Shown here: piece after piece, positions 26,815 to 36,535 of the stretch
How the letters are laid out: each line of letters begins with the position of its first letter
Numbering within the stretch: the first letter of the stretch is position 1
NCBI RefSeq assembly: GCF_021129235.1
Contig: NZ_JAJOMA010000034.1
Coordinates: 1-61,204 of the forward strand
Length of the DNA stretch: 61,204 bases
Source of the DNA: Kineosporia mesophila
Lineage (GTDB): Bacteria; Actinomycetota; Actinomycetes; Actinomycetales; Kineosporiaceae
Direction of reading: 5' to 3'
The notes under the pieces: model-generated
Told to the model about the DNA's origin: nothing
What the model saw: only the letters and a program-made list of their open reading frames with translations
Databases searched by the model: none
Made by a program: the position numbers and the translations under genes

Positions 26815-26932
26815 ACTATGAACGATAGAGCGGCCGGGGCCCCTCCCTCCCCCGGCGCGCCGTCGGCCGGACCAGACCCGCACTTCTCCCGGATGTCCCC
26901 CCTGGGGCCCAAATGACGTGCGTCACGACCTT

Positions 26933-28723
26933 TCAGGAGCGGCCGAGGGAGAACGTTCCCGGGCCGACACCCGTGAGGACGCGGGTGTACTGCCTCAGGT
27001 AGGTGTCCAGGAACGGGGACCGGTCGCCCTGGGTCGGGACGTCGGTGCGGGGATCCTGCCGGGACAGGGCGAGTTTCGCCCCGGTGACCGCGATCGTGTT
27101 GCCGCTCGGGGTGTCTCGCCAGCTCCCGCTGCCGATGGTGCCGATCTGGACGCCCAGCTGGTGGCCCACCTCGAAGGTCCAGTCGGTGGACTTCAGGTCG
27201 AACGCGACCCGGCCCTTCTTCTCGATCAGCGCGACGTTCTCGTCGAACATCACCGCGGTGCCGTCCGGGGCCACGTCCCACAGCCGCACCATCACGTTGC
27301 CGGTCGCACCGGCCTTCAGGGTGATGCCCGGCGTCGCGGTCAGCCGGACCCGGGACGTGACCGGCTTCGACCAGCTCAGGTAGCTGTTCGTCGTCGATGC
27401 CGCGAGGCTCCGGGCCGCGGGCGGGGCGGGGTCGGCGGCGTGTTCCGTGTCCCACTGCTGATCCCCGGGTGCAGCTTTCGCCGCCAGGGTGGACGCGGCG
27501 CCGTCGTCGACGTACTGCCCGTCCGGCAGAGTGGCGCTCAACTCCGACGTCGCCGCCGGCCAGGTCGCCTGCGCCCGCCAGGCGCCGGTGCTGTCCTCGA
27601 TCGCGTACGCGGGGTCCTTCACCTGCGGCCGGATGCCCTTGAGGTAGTGGTCGTAGAAGCGCATGACCTCGTCGAAGAAGCCGGCGCGGCCCTGCAGTAG
27701 TTGCCCCTGCCCGTTGGTCTCGTTGCCCCGCACGTGTTCCCACTGCCCCAGCCAGCCCCGCTCGACGCCGCGGTGGTTGTCGAGGTAGAGCTCGATGTCC
27801 TCGGGCTTGGTGTTGTTCTCGATGAATCCCTGGGTGACGAACAGCGGCGTGTTCGTGCCGGCCGCCTTCGCCGCGAGATTGCGCGAGCGCCAGTAGGCCG
27901 AGTCCGGGTCGGGCTCGTTGTTGTTCGTCAGGTTGGCGGCCAGGCACTCGGGGTGCGTCGCCTCGTAGGCCGCGTTGGCCTGGTACCGGGCGGAGTCGTC
28001 GGGCATCGCGGCCATCGTGGCGATGCCGTTGTAGGCGTTGGGTGTCCCGGTGACGTTGGGCCGGGGGACGCCGTTGCTGAACAGGTAGTCGTACATGTTC
28101 CACACCGGCTCCTGGGCGACGACCGCCTTCAGGGCCGGCTGGCGCAGGTCGTTGCCGACCAGGCCGGTCGAGGCGTCGTACGACTTCCCGTACATCCCGA
28201 CCTTGCCCGTCGACCACGACTGGCTCGCCGACCACTGGATCGCGGCCTTCACGTCGGCCTGCTCACCGGGCCCCACCCAGTCCAGGCAGCCGGTGCTCCC
28301 GCCGAATCCCCGCAGGTCGACCGTGACGTAGGTGTAGCCGCGGGCGAAGAGGTCGGTGCCGCTGGTGAAATCGGCGAACCGGGCGGACGGGCCGGTCCGG
28401 TCGAAGCCCTCCGGTCCGGTCTGCCCGGCGTGACCGAAGTACGGGCCGACCGCGAGGATCACCGGGGTCTTCGCGCGGGCCGGCCGGTCGGCCGGGCGCA
28501 GCACGTCGGCATGGAGCTGGACGCCGCTGTGGTCGGAGGATGGGAAGTAGGCCTCGGTCCACACCGAACCCTCCGGCACGCGGGGGTTCTGCTCATGGGT
28601 GACACCCGCAGGAGCTGGTGCCGACGACGGGGTGGCGGCCTCGGCCGCACCACCGACCGCGAGATTCCCGACGACGATCAGCGCACCGGCAACGGCGGCT
28701 GTCATCCCGTGGCGCAGGTTCAC
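26933..28723 (-). CDS. Secreted S15/CocE-family hydrolase (Xaa-Pro dipeptidyl-peptidase-like)
   Basis: 596 residues with a Sec signal (GGAAEAATP). The alpha/beta-hydrolase domain has VTVDLRGFGGSTGCLDW, the nucleophile elbow GKSYDAS (Ser181) and a lid. A typical acid/His half follows (LFVTQGFIENNTKPEDI, with LPDGQ later), then the C-terminal jelly-roll of the PepX_C type (LTATPGITLKAGATGNVMVRLWDV and EVGHQLGVQIG). Family members cleave Xaa-Pro peptides or esters; the substrate is not predictable. GGGAGG just before the GTG fixes the start. Confidence 0.9.
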   Translation of the reverse strand: MNLRHGMTAAVAGALIVVGNLAVGGAAEAATPSSAPAPAGVTHEQNPRVPEGSVWTEAYFPSSDHSGVQLHADVLRPADRPARAKTPVILAVGPYFGHAGQTGPEGFDRTGPSARFADFTSGTDLFARGYTYVTVDLRGFGGSTGCLDWVGPGEQADVKAAIQWSASQSWSTGKVGMYGKSYDASTGLVGNDLRQPALKAVVAQEPVWNMYDYLFSNGVPRPNVTGTPNAYNGIATMAAMPDDSARYQANAAYEATHPECLAANLTNNNEPDPDSAYWRSRNLAAKAAGTNTPLFVTQGFIENNTKPEDIELYLDNHRGVERGWLGQWEHVRGNETNGQGQLLQGRAGFFDEVMRFYDHYLKGIRPQVKDPAYAIEDSTGAWRAQATWPAATSELSATLPDGQYVDDGAASTLAAKAAPGDQQWDTEHAADPAPPAARSLAASTTNSYLSWSKPVTSRVRLTATPGITLKAGATGNVMVRLWDVAPDGTAVMFDENVALIEKKGRVAFDLKSTDWTFEVGHQLGVQIGTIGSGSWRDTPSGNTIAVTGAKLALSRQDPRTDVPTQGDRSPFLDTYLRQYTRVLTGVGPGTFSLGRS

Positions 28724-28961
28724 AGGACCTCCCGGAACAAGGAAAGGGACACCTCTCGGAAGGCGACACGTTAACCCGCGAAAGTCCTTTTTGTCCCGTT
28801 CTCAAGATGGTGCGGGAGATCACGCACCGGGGACCTCGTCCCCCGCCGGCACCCGGCGCCCGTACGACGACCCGCGCGAGCTGCTGGTGAGCCGATCGCC
28901 CGGAGTCGCCCGCCGGTTCCCCGGCGTGGGGCGCTCGCCATCACCGTCCCGGCACGGGATC

Positions 28962-28979
28962 ATCATCGGTTCCGATGAT
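28962..28979. promoter_or_regulatory. 18-bp palindrome upstream of the AI-2E family gene
   Basis: ATCATCGG-TT-CCGATGAT has perfect 8-bp arms and ends 53 bases before the transporter start. It may be an operator. The rest of 28724-29032 shows no gene. Confidence 0.45.
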
Positions 28980-29032
28980 CATGCCGGCCACGTTCAGGAT
29001 GCGGGGCCGGCGCCGTGCCTGGAGACTCACCT

Positions 29033-30166
29033 GTGACGCAAAGAGCAATGAACCCCGACAGGACCCAGTCCGCCCTGCGGACCGCGGCCTGGACCTCAGC
29101 CCAGTTACTGGTCGTTCTGCTCGCCGTCTGGGTGGGACTGAAGCTGCTGGGATCCGCGTGGTCGATCATCTGGCCCCTGGTCCTCGCGCTCCTCTTCACC
29201 ACCCTGACAGAACCCCTCGCCCGGTTCCTGCGCAACCACGGCTGGCCGGCCACCGCGGCGGCTGCCGCGGTCACGGTCACCGCGCTGCTGATCGTCGTCG
29301 GTGCGCTGGTGCTGATCGTGGTGCCGGTGGCCGCGCAGTCCGACCAGCTGGTCGACGGGGTGACCCAGGGCATCCAGCAGGCCCGCGACTGGGCCGCCGG
29401 ACCGCCGCTCAACATCGGTGACGACCAGGTGACCAAGGGCGTCGACTCCGCCGTCGCCAAGGTCCAGAGCAGCGTCAACGACATCATCAACGTCACCCTC
29501 TCCGGCGTGAGCACCATCGTGAACGGTGTCGTGACACTGGTTCTCGCGGTGTTCCTGATGTTCTTCTTCCTCAAGGACGGCACCCGGTTCCTGCCCTGGC
29601 TCTCGCAGCAGCTGCCCGGCCGGCTCTCCCGCGACGTGCCGATCGTGGCCCTGCGCAGCTGGACCATGCTCGGGTCGTTCGTACGCTCGCAGGCGTTCGT
29701 CGGCATGCTCGACGCCGTCTTCATCGGGATCGGGCTGTGGCTGGTCAAGGTGCCCCTGGTGCTGCCGCTGTCGGTGCTGACGTTCGTGGCGGCGTTCGTG
29801 CCGATCGTCGGTGCGCTCTTCGCGGGCTTCGTGGCCGTGCTCATCGCCCTGGTCTTCAACGGTTTCACCGCGGCCCTGATCGTGCTGGGCATCATCCTGC
29901 TGGTGCAGCAGCTCGAGGGAAACGTGTTCCAGCCGATGATCCAGAGCCGCGGCCTGGGGCTGCACGCCGCGGTCGTGCTGCTGGCGGTGACCCTCGGCGG
30001 CACCCTGGCCGGGATCGTCGGCAGCCTGCTCGCGGTGCCGGTGGCCGGGGTGGTCGCCGTGCTCTGGGCCTACCTGCGCGAGGAACTCTCCGACCCGGTC
30101 TCCGAACCCGAGATGACGGCGGAACAGGTGGCCGAGGAGGACGACGGCGAAGCTGCCCCGGCCTGA
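29033..30166 (+). CDS. AI-2E family transporter
   Basis: About 377 residues with the family layout: two N-terminal helices (LVVLLAVWVGLKLL, LVLALLFTTLTEPLA), a cytoplasmic region, then five or more C-terminal helices. These include FLMFFFLKDGTRFLPWL, SVLTFVAAFVPIVGALFAGF and LVQQLEGNVFQPMIQSRGLGLHAAVVLLAV, the most conserved stretch. The tail is acidic. Members export autoinducer-2 or act as Na+/H+ antiporters; the function here is open. GTG at 29033 (GGAG upstream) and ATG at 29048 are both possible starts. Confidence 0.9.
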   Translation: MTQRAMNPDRTQSALRTAAWTSAQLLVVLLAVWVGLKLLGSAWSIIWPLVLALLFTTLTEPLARFLRNHGWPATAAAAAVTVTALLIVVGALVLIVVPVAAQSDQLVDGVTQGIQQARDWAAGPPLNIGDDQVTKGVDSAVAKVQSSVNDIINVTLSGVSTIVNGVVTLVLAVFLMFFFLKDGTRFLPWLSQQLPGRLSRDVPIVALRSWTMLGSFVRSQAFVGMLDAVFIGIGLWLVKVPLVLPLSVLTFVAAFVPIVGALFAGFVAVLIALVFNGFTAALIVLGIILLVQQLEGNVFQPMIQSRGLGLHAAVVLLAVTLGGTLAGIVGSLLAVPVAGVVAVLWAYLREELSDPVSEPEMTAEQVAEEDDGEAAPA

Positions 30167-30202
30167 GAGCCGGGAGGCCTGATCGTCGGGTGGACGAGGC
30201 GC

Positions 30203-30745
30203 TTACGGGGTGACGGGGCGTGCCCCGATGTTCGCGCACGCCTCACAGGTCGAGGCGGGGATCAGTCCCAGCCGCATGAGAACGGCGAAGATCCGGCAGC
30301 CCACGCAGAACCCGAGGGCCGACTCCAGCCCGGCGAACACGATCATCATGCCGAGCAGCACCTGCGCGACGCCCGCCGCACCGGTGGCGGTGGTGACCAC
30401 GGCCACCGTGGTCACCACCGCACCGATGCCCTGGGCGAACCGCTTGGGCGGGCCCGCCACCAGCCGGGCCGGGCCCAGACGCGGTGCGATCACCCGGGTC
30501 GCGAGCTGCCCCAGCGGGCTGAACCGGGGGCCGGCCAGTACACGGGCGATGAAGCCGTACGCCAGCAGCACACTCAGCCACAGCCAGCCGGTGCCGGCCA
30601 CCAGGCTGAGCCCGAGTGTCAGAGCCGACAGCACCACCACCCCGGCAGCCACCGACCGCGCGGCCAGTTCGTTCACCGGGTTCGGGAACGAGAACAGGCC
30701 GGGGGAGACGGAGACGACGGGAACGGGGGCGAACTGGCCTGTCAT
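30203..30745 (-). CDS. DUF4395 domain-containing membrane protein
   Basis: 180 residues and four hydrophobic helices. The start of the family domain (FPNPVNELAARSVAAGVVVL), GPRFSPLGQLATRVIAPRLG and the C-terminal ALGFCVGCRIFAVLMRLGLIP with its conserved CxxC are visible. Some actinobacterial homologues sit beside thioredoxin-like proteins, so a redox role of the CxxC is plausible but unproved. ATG at 30745 fits the family N-terminus. It is convergent with the AI-2E gene 36 bases away. Confidence 0.85.
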   Translation of the reverse strand: MTGQFAPVPVVSVSPGLFSFPNPVNELAARSVAAGVVVLSALTLGLSLVAGTGWLWLSVLLAYGFIARVLAGPRFSPLGQLATRVIAPRLGPARLVAGPPKRFAQGIGAVVTTVAVVTTATGAAGVAQVLLGMMIVFAGLESALGFCVGCRIFAVLMRLGLIPASTCEACANIGARPVTP

Positions 30746-30791
30746 CGTCTGATCCTTCGGCTGGCACGGTGGAGCGACCGGGCCATCATGC

Positions 30792-32960
30792 CTACTCATC
30801 CGGCAGGAAAGAAAGTGGCTCCTCGCCGGTGAGACGCAGCTGACCCAGTTCTTGCGTACACCGGGTGAGCGCCACGTACAGTCCGTTCCAGCCCCGGGGC
30901 TGGCGGGTGATGCCGTGCGGGTCGACCACCAGCGTCGCGTCCCACTCCAGACCCTTCGCCCCGGTCGCCGTCAGCACCGGCACATCGCCGGCCGCGGCCG
31001 CCCGCAGGGCCTTCGACACCGGGACGACCCAGCGGTCCGGGGCCACCACTCCCACCGTGCCGCCGGCCCATCGCTCGCCCAGAGCCGTGACCGCCTGGAC
31101 CACAGCGGCCGGCAACCCGGCCTCGTCCACTGCTGATTCCCACGGGCTCACCCCGGACGAACGCACCCCCCGGGGCGGGTCGTTACGGCTGCCGGCCCTC
31201 GCGAGCACCGGGCCGGTGAGTTCCATGACCTCGCGCGGGGTGCGGTAGCAGATGGTGAGATCGGCCTGGGTCCAGCGCTCGCCCAGGGTGGCCCGCACCG
31301 CCTCGTCCCAGCTGGTGTGCCGGTGCGCCGCCTCGGTCTGGTCGATGTCGCCGACCGCCGTCACCGATCCGGTCGGACAGCGCCGCACCACCATGTGCCA
31401 CTGCATCTCCGAGAGTTCCTGGGCCTCGTCGATCACCACGTGCCCGTAGATCCAGCCCCGGTCGGCCCGGGCTCGATCGGCGACGAAATCCTCGGTGCCG
31501 TGGTTTTCTCCGGCCCCTTCGGCCACACTGCCGAGCTGGTCGGCCACCGCGTCGAGCAGGGGCACGTCACTCGGCGCCCAGCCCGCGGGTTCACCGGTGA
31601 CGAGGGCGATCTCGTCGTCGTCCAGGGGGGCCGCGCTCGCGTGCCGGCGCAGCCGGGCCTCGTCGTGGAGCAGCTGGGCCAGCACGGTCTGCGGGTCGAG
31701 GTCGGGCCACCACCCCCGCAGGAACGTGGCGATGTCGGCGCTGCCCGCGATGCGCTCGCGCAGGTCGTCCACCTCGTCGTCGGACATCGTCCCGTCGATC
31801 TCGGCCCCCACCGCCGTACCGGCCGGGGCGATCGACTTCTTCGCGCCGCGGTCGAAGACGGCCAGCACGTCTTCCAGACCTTCCTCGACCTCGGTGAGCA
31901 TCGCCTCCCGGCGCTCCACCACGGCCTCGGTGAGGATCTGCCGGACGTGCTCGGTGAACACCCGCCGGGCGTGGTGGTAGGGCCGGCCGGACACCGACCG
32001 CAGGGCCTGCCGCACAGCCTCCTCGGACACCGTGTACGACTCCCCCTCCCAGCGCAGGGTCAGGTCTTGCGGCTGCGGCCGCAGCGAGGCGACGTGGCTC
32101 TCGATCGCGGGCTGCCATCCGGCCCGGCCCTTGATCTCCGCGGCCCGCCGGCTCTCCGCCCGGCCCACGGCGATCCCGGGGATCAGGGCGTCGAGCGTGC
32201 TCGACACCACCGCGGTCTCCCCCAGCGCGGGCAGGACCTGGGCGATGTAGTCGAGGAACCGGGCCGAGGGGCCGAGCACCAGCACGGCCTGGTCGGCCAT
32301 CTGCCGATGGGTGAACAGCAGGTAGGCCACCCGGTGCAGGGCCACGACCGTCTTGCCCGTGCCAGGACCGCCCTGGACGATCAGGGGGCTGGTCGCCGGG
32401 GCCCGGACGATGTCGTCCTGTTCGCGTTGCAGGGTCGCGATCGCGGTGGACATCTGCCCGGTGCGGCGCTGCCCCAGGGCCGCCAGCAGGGCACCCTCGC
32501 CGACGATGTCGCCGCCCGGCTCCGCCGACTGCGCGTCGAGCGGCTCGTCGTTCACGCCGACGACGGTGGCCCCGTCGACGCGCAGGTGCCGGCGCCGGGC
32601 CTGACCCTGCGGATCCAGCGGCGTGGCGGTGTAGAAGGCCCGCGCAGCCTCGGCCCGCCAGTCCACGACCAGCGGATCGGCGTCCTCGTCCTCCTCGCGC
32701 AGACCGGTCCGGCCGATCCGCCGCACCGTCCCGTCCTGCGCGTCGAGGCGCCCGAAGACCAGTCCGTCGCGGGACCGGCGCAGCTCCTCGTACCGTTGCC
32801 GCAGGCCCCGGGCGCGCGCCTTCCCGGCGTGATCATTGGATGTGTCTCGGATTTCGCGTTCCAGATGCACGAGCAGCTGATCGTGGCGCAGCAGGGCCCG
32901 GTCGAGGAACTCCTGTTCCCGGGCGACGGCGAGTCGCTCGGGGCCGGACAGATCGCGCAT
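30792..32960 (-). CDS. helR: RNA polymerase recycling motor ATPase HelR (HelD-like)
   Basis: 722 residues. The N-terminal coiled-coil arm (EQEFLDRALLRHDQLLVHLERE) inserts in the polymerase channel. The UvrD-like helicase core has Walker A GGPGTGKTVVALHR, Walker B VIDEAQELSEMQW and late motifs GAKGLEWDATLVVDPHGI and YVALTRCTQELGQL. HelR displaces rifamycins and recycles stalled RNA polymerase. I take the ATG at 32960, which has GAGG seven bases upstream. I find no 19-bp rifamycin-associated element in the upstream gap, so it may not be drug-inducible in the usual way. Confidence 0.9.
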   Translation of the reverse strand: MRDLSGPERLAVAREQEFLDRALLRHDQLLVHLEREIRDTSNDHAGKARARGLRQRYEELRRSRDGLVFGRLDAQDGTVRRIGRTGLREEDEDADPLVVDWRAEAARAFYTATPLDPQGQARRRHLRVDGATVVGVNDEPLDAQSAEPGGDIVGEGALLAALGQRRTGQMSTAIATLQREQDDIVRAPATSPLIVQGGPGTGKTVVALHRVAYLLFTHRQMADQAVLVLGPSARFLDYIAQVLPALGETAVVSSTLDALIPGIAVGRAESRRAAEIKGRAGWQPAIESHVASLRPQPQDLTLRWEGESYTVSEEAVRQALRSVSGRPYHHARRVFTEHVRQILTEAVVERREAMLTEVEEGLEDVLAVFDRGAKKSIAPAGTAVGAEIDGTMSDDEVDDLRERIAGSADIATFLRGWWPDLDPQTVLAQLLHDEARLRRHASAAPLDDDEIALVTGEPAGWAPSDVPLLDAVADQLGSVAEGAGENHGTEDFVADRARADRGWIYGHVVIDEAQELSEMQWHMVVRRCPTGSVTAVGDIDQTEAAHRHTSWDEAVRATLGERWTQADLTICYRTPREVMELTGPVLARAGSRNDPPRGVRSSGVSPWESAVDEAGLPAAVVQAVTALGERWAGGTVGVVAPDRWVVPVSKALRAAAAGDVPVLTATGAKGLEWDATLVVDPHGITRQPRGWNGLYVALTRCTQELGQLRLTGEEPLSFLPDE

Positions 32961-33170
32961 GAGAAGCCTCGTCACGTAGGAGCGGATGCGCGGTCACAGT
33001 AACGGCCCACCGCACCCGGCCGCCAATCCGGAATCCGGCCAATTCTCCTGGGAAGAAAGAGGTCTCAGATCCTTGCCATCACCCCGAGAGCCGTGTCCTC
33101 GAGATTTTCCCGATCGCCGGCCGAGTCTTGACACCGGCCCTCGCGGCTGATCGCACACCAGCCCCGGGAA

Positions 33171-33578
33171 TCAGGTGAGGAACAGCCCGACGGCGACGAC
33201 GAGCGCAGATAACCCACTACGGTGCAACAGATTACGTGCGTCAGTGACGTCCGGGCCCGACGCGCCCCGGTCAACCGGACCCGGAGCGCCGTCGACCACC
33301 ACCGTGGTCACGCCGACGACGGCGGAGCAAACGTTCTTCGGGGCGCCGATGCGGCGTAGCGGCTCGTCGGGGGCGGGGATGCCAGGCCGGCGGCGAGCAG
33401 CAGGAACGGCACCACGACGCCGAAGGCGGCCCGGAGCGTGAAGAGCAGCAGAACTCTGCCGCGCCCGGCACCACGACGACCCTGGGGACGATGCCCACGA
33501 CCCGCCTCCGCAGATCGCGTTCACCACCCCGGCCACCCGACCGCCGCCGAACCGGGCAGCCACTTCCTGCGGCGTCAT
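33171..33578 (-). pseudogene. TauE/SafE permease remnant
   Basis: From an ATG at 33578 with GGGAG upstream, the frame gives [22 protein letters not shown], seen here as [12 protein letters not shown], the hallmark of the TSUP first repeat. Sense is then lost. In another frame [23 protein letters not shown] follows, matching the mid-protein TPEAVF-VPFL segment. The intact family protein is about 250 residues, so roughly half is missing and at least one frameshift is present. It is a second TSUP locus besides the intact one at 4514-5305. Confidence 0.6.
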
Positions 33579-33740
33579 CAGAATTACTCCCCGGCTTTCT
33601 CGGCTAACAGACGAAAAGGCCTCATCGATCGTTCCCCGGATCGCGCGCAACGATCCGCGTGCGGATCTACGCCAGATCCGGACGACCCGCCGGGGCGCGA
33701 CACGGGAAATATTGGGGCAAAATGTCGGTCTGGCCAGGCA

Positions 33741-33828
33741 AAACACCAGGTGTTTCCCCCTGATGAGCCAATCTGGCGCCATGTACCTGGTGGGTAACCC
33801 ACCAGAAAGCCCGAGAAGGCTCTATGCT
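33741..33828 (+). promoter_or_regulatory. Twin palindromes and promoter region of the cold-shock gene
   Basis: A 15-bp palindrome AAACACC-A-GGTGTTT (33741-33755) and a 19-bp one CTGGTGGGT-A-ACCCACCAG (33787-33805) stand before a -10-like TATGCT (33823-33828). The leader to the ATG is about 55 bases and holds a short AAGGCAAT repeat. The palindromes may be operators or, in RNA, leader hairpins. Confidence 0.5.
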
Positions 33829-33885
33829 GGTGCGAGCCCCGCTAAGGCAATAAGGCAAGAGCGGGCGTCTGGGTTTGGGAGAAAC

Positions 33886-34092
33886 ATGGCACAGGGCACC
33901 GTCAAGTGGTTCAACGCCGAAAAGGGATTCGGCTTCATCTCGGTCGACGAGGGCGGCGCCGACGTCTTCGTCCACTGGTCGGCCATCCAGATGGACGGCT
34001 ACCGCTCGCTGGACGAAGGCCAGCGTGTGGAGTTCGAGGTCACGCAGGGCCAGAAGGGCCCGCAGGCCGAGGCCGTGCGGGCAGCTTCCTGA
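33886..34092 (+). CDS. Cold-shock protein (CspA family)
   Basis: 68 residues, one cold-shock domain: [17 protein letters not shown] with RNP1 KGFGFI, then [10 protein letters not shown] with RNP2, and a basic/Gln tail. It is a single-stranded nucleic-acid binding protein acting as RNA chaperone or anti-terminator. GGGAGA five bases before the ATG fixes the start. It is monocistronic, with no gene for 1 kb downstream. Confidence 0.95.
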   Translation: MAQGTVKWFNAEKGFGFISVDEGGADVFVHWSAIQMDGYRSLDEGQRVEFEVTQGQKGPQAEAVRAAS

Positions 34093-34278
34093 CCGCAGCC
34101 TTCCAAAGGCTTCGCGGCTCGGCTCTGCCGTAGCCGCAGCTCATGACAGTTCTCGCTTGGTGCTGGCTCCACCACGCCAGGCATAGACCCTGCTCATTCA
34201 AGGGCTGACCTAGTCGCCCCGAGCAGACCAGACGTATCCCGGCGCGGAGTCTGACCAGGGCTGTTGATGAGCAAACCG

Positions 34279-34312
34279 GAAGTGCGTCCGGCCTTCGGGC
34301 CGGGCGCACTTC
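34279..34312 (+). terminator. Possible hairpin terminator
   Basis: Inverted arms GAAGTGCG and CGCACTTC enclose a GGCC-TTCG-GGCC inner stem. It lies 187 bases after the cold-shock stop, so its link to that gene is uncertain. Confidence 0.5.
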
Positions 34313-35032
34313 TACGTTCCGGGGTTGTACGTTGCTCGCAGTTCTACGTTCGGGTGGGCCCTCCGAGATCGAGGTCGGCCCCTGGCCGGCCCACCGGACA
34401 CTGCTGAGCCGTGGCCAGGAGCCTGGTCCCCACCGGAAGCGGCGACTCTTCACGGCCCGCAGCCTCGCTCCTGTGACCACCGACCTGCACTGGTCACCCG
34501 CTTCCCCGTTCGACGCGACGCATCCGGGGAAGGTTCACATGATCACGAACTGGGTGGAGGGCGAGTCGTCACCACTCCCGGTCAGCTGCTTCCGGCCCTT
34601 GCGACATCCGCTCGGCCGCGACCCGGCATCTGCTCTGCACCCACGCCGCATGCGGCAGGCATCCGGCTGGCACCGGTCCGGCGTCTGCCCGGCATCGGCT
34701 CGGTGTACTTCGGGGCAGCATCGGAGAGTCCTCGGGGCACTACTGACCTGGGTCGAAACCTGAGAGGTGTTCGGGCGGGGTTCTTTCGAGTCGCTGTCTT
34801 CACCGGCTTACTTGTTCGCCGAAAGCCGAGGAGATGAGTGGCCGGAAATCCCGGTCCGGCATTGTTGATCAAGGCAATGCCTCTGCCCAGTTCCTTCACA
34901 GCCCCGAAATGATGCGTTCATTCACCGGGCTTCTTCTACGGCTGTAGGAGTCGCGGCTCAAGACCGGACCACTACCCGCGCCATTTCGCCGCCGGGCGCC
35001 CGGGGGGTGGTGGCCAACCCGCGCGCCGGTAC

Positions 35033-35065
35033 CTACAGTGGGGTTGCGAAACCGTTACACAACGG
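35033..35065 (+). promoter_or_regulatory. Promoter and palindrome before the PQQ-island regulator
   Basis: A -10-like TACAGT near 35033 is followed by CCGTT-ACAC-AACGG (35052-35065), 44 bases before the regulator ATG. GTT-containing half sites are reminiscent of LytTR targets, so autoregulation is possible. Confidence 0.4.
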
Positions 35066-35108
35066 CGGATGTCACCCCGTGCCGGCGAACCAAAGGCGGT
35101 TCTCCACC

Positions 35109-36500
35109 ATGAATGTCGGGCAGCGGCGCGAACCCCTGGTCACCACCGGGGGTGCCGTCTACGAGGCGTGGGAACGGTTCGTCCAGGGTGACGACCGGGT
35201 GCTGGGGGTGAGGCCGGAGGTCGCGATCTCCTGGCACCGCTGCCGGGAGCAGTACCGGGTCGACCCGCACCTGCGCCAGGCACCGATCGCCGTGACCGAG
35301 ATCGAGCACACCCCCGAACACGACGGGGTGTTCGCCGAGCTGGGGTTCCGGGCCGCGAGTGTGGCCCAGGACGTGAGTTTCGCCGGCGGGGTGGTCACCG
35401 TCACCGATTCCACCGGGCGCATCCTGGCCGCCTGGGGTGATCCGGCCACACTGGGCCGGGCCACCGAGGCGAACATGGCCCCGTGGTTCTGCTGGTCGGA
35501 GTCGGCGGTCGGCACGAACGGCATGGGCATGGCCCTCCAGACGCACGGGCCGGTACTGGTGAAGGGCGCCGAGCACTGGTGCCGGGCCTTTCACGACTGG
35601 ACCTGCGCCGGTGTCGCGGTGCGCGACGTGGTGACCCGGGAGCCGATCGCGGTGCTGAACGTCTCCTGCTGGCGCAGCCGTCTGCCCTCGTTCGCGGGCA
35701 ACTGGCTCGCCAACGCGGCCGCCACCACCCAGGGTGTGCTGCGGCAGAGGGCCCGCAACAGCGGCGCCGAGCTGGTCGCCGTCTACACCCAGGCCTGCTC
35801 GAACCGGGGTGGGACGACGACCGCCCTGGCCGCGATGGATCCGGCCGGCAAGGTGGTGATCGCCGACGACACCGCGAGCGTGCTGCTCGGGGTACCGGCC
35901 TCGACCCCCGCCCTGGACGCGACCGTGCGCTGGAATCCCGGTCTGCCGGAACTGATCAGCGCCGTGCGGTACGGCTGCACGCAGGCCGCGCGCAATCCCG
36001 GCTGGGTCGGGTCCACGCAGATCTTCACGCATCTGACGGATGAGCCGATCCCGATCGTCATCCGCCCGGTCTTCCTGTCCGGCCACCTGATCGGCAGCCT
36101 GGTGTCGTTCGGCGACCATCACGAGGTCCCGATGACCCCGGCCCCGGAGGAATCACCGCCGCCCCCGCGCCGGGTGGTCGCGACCCGGGAGAACCGGATG
36201 GTGCTGCTGCGCCTGCCCGAGGTCAGTTTCGCCGAGTCCGACGGCAGCGAGGTGTGGCTGTCGACCGATCAGGGACGCCTGCGGGCGGCCTCCCCGAGTC
36301 TGGACCGGCTCGGCGGCGAGCTGACCGAGGCCGGGTTCCTGCGGGTGCACCGCCGGTATGTGGTCAATCTCAGCCGGATCCGCGAGATCGAACGCGGCCG
36401 CGGGGGCGAACTGCTCCTGATCATGGACGACGCCTCCGACGACCCGGTGCCGGTCTCCCGGCGCAACGCCCCGGCCGTGCGGCGCGCCCTGGACTTCTGA
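35109..36500 (+). CDS. GAF-type sensor regulator with LytTR DNA-binding domain
   Basis: 463 residues. Residues 1-340 resemble the sensory half of AcoR/DhaR activators: [55 protein letters not shown] and [18 protein letters not shown]. Instead of the sigma-54 AAA module, the C-terminus (about 370-463) is a LytTR domain ([39 protein letters not shown]). It heads the PQQ island and lies 35 bases before katG, so it probably controls alcohol-oxidation genes in response to a small molecule. A Pro-rich linker joins the two parts. Confidence 0.85.
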   Translation: MNVGQRREPLVTTGGAVYEAWERFVQGDDRVLGVRPEVAISWHRCREQYRVDPHLRQAPIAVTEIEHTPEHDGVFAELGFRAASVAQDVSFAGGVVTVTDSTGRILAAWGDPATLGRATEANMAPWFCWSESAVGTNGMGMALQTHGPVLVKGAEHWCRAFHDWTCAGVAVRDVVTREPIAVLNVSCWRSRLPSFAGNWLANAAATTQGVLRQRARNSGAELVAVYTQACSNRGGTTTALAAMDPAGKVVIADDTASVLLGVPASTPALDATVRWNPGLPELISAVRYGCTQAARNPGWVGSTQIFTHLTDEPIPIVIRPVFLSGHLIGSLVSFGDHHEVPMTPAPEESPPPPRRVVATRENRMVLLRLPEVSFAESDGSEVWLSTDQGRLRAASPSLDRLGGELTEAGFLRVHRRYVVNLSRIREIERGRGGELLLIMDDASDDPVPVSRRNAPAVRRALDF

Positions 36501-36535
36501 GAACTCCGAGATACCCCGAGCCGGAAAGGATCTCC

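Larger units (their letters stand above)
34093..35108. other. 1-kb gap without a supportable gene; one hairpin
   Basis: No frame here has convincing protein sense or a good ribosome site. At 34279-34312 a GC-rich hairpin (GAAGTGCG arm with a TTCG loop) may be a terminator. Around 34840-34899 the minus strand reads LINNAGPGFP, recalling an SDR NNAG motif, but it is too short to call a remnant gene. Confidence 0.6.

Noticed and set aside
32961-33064. Rifamycin-associated element upstream of helR
   Set aside because: Looked for and not seen; no 19-bp inverted repeat of that kind is present.
34325-34837. Long open frame in the gap after the cold-shock gene
   Set aside because: Amino-acid content is that of GC-rich noise (Pro/Arg/Ser), there is no ribosome site, and overlapping frames are equally open.
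34840-34899. Minus-strand LINNAGPGFP resembling an SDR motif
   Set aside because: Only about 25 residues match and no cofactor or Tyr-Lys motif is near; chance cannot be excluded.
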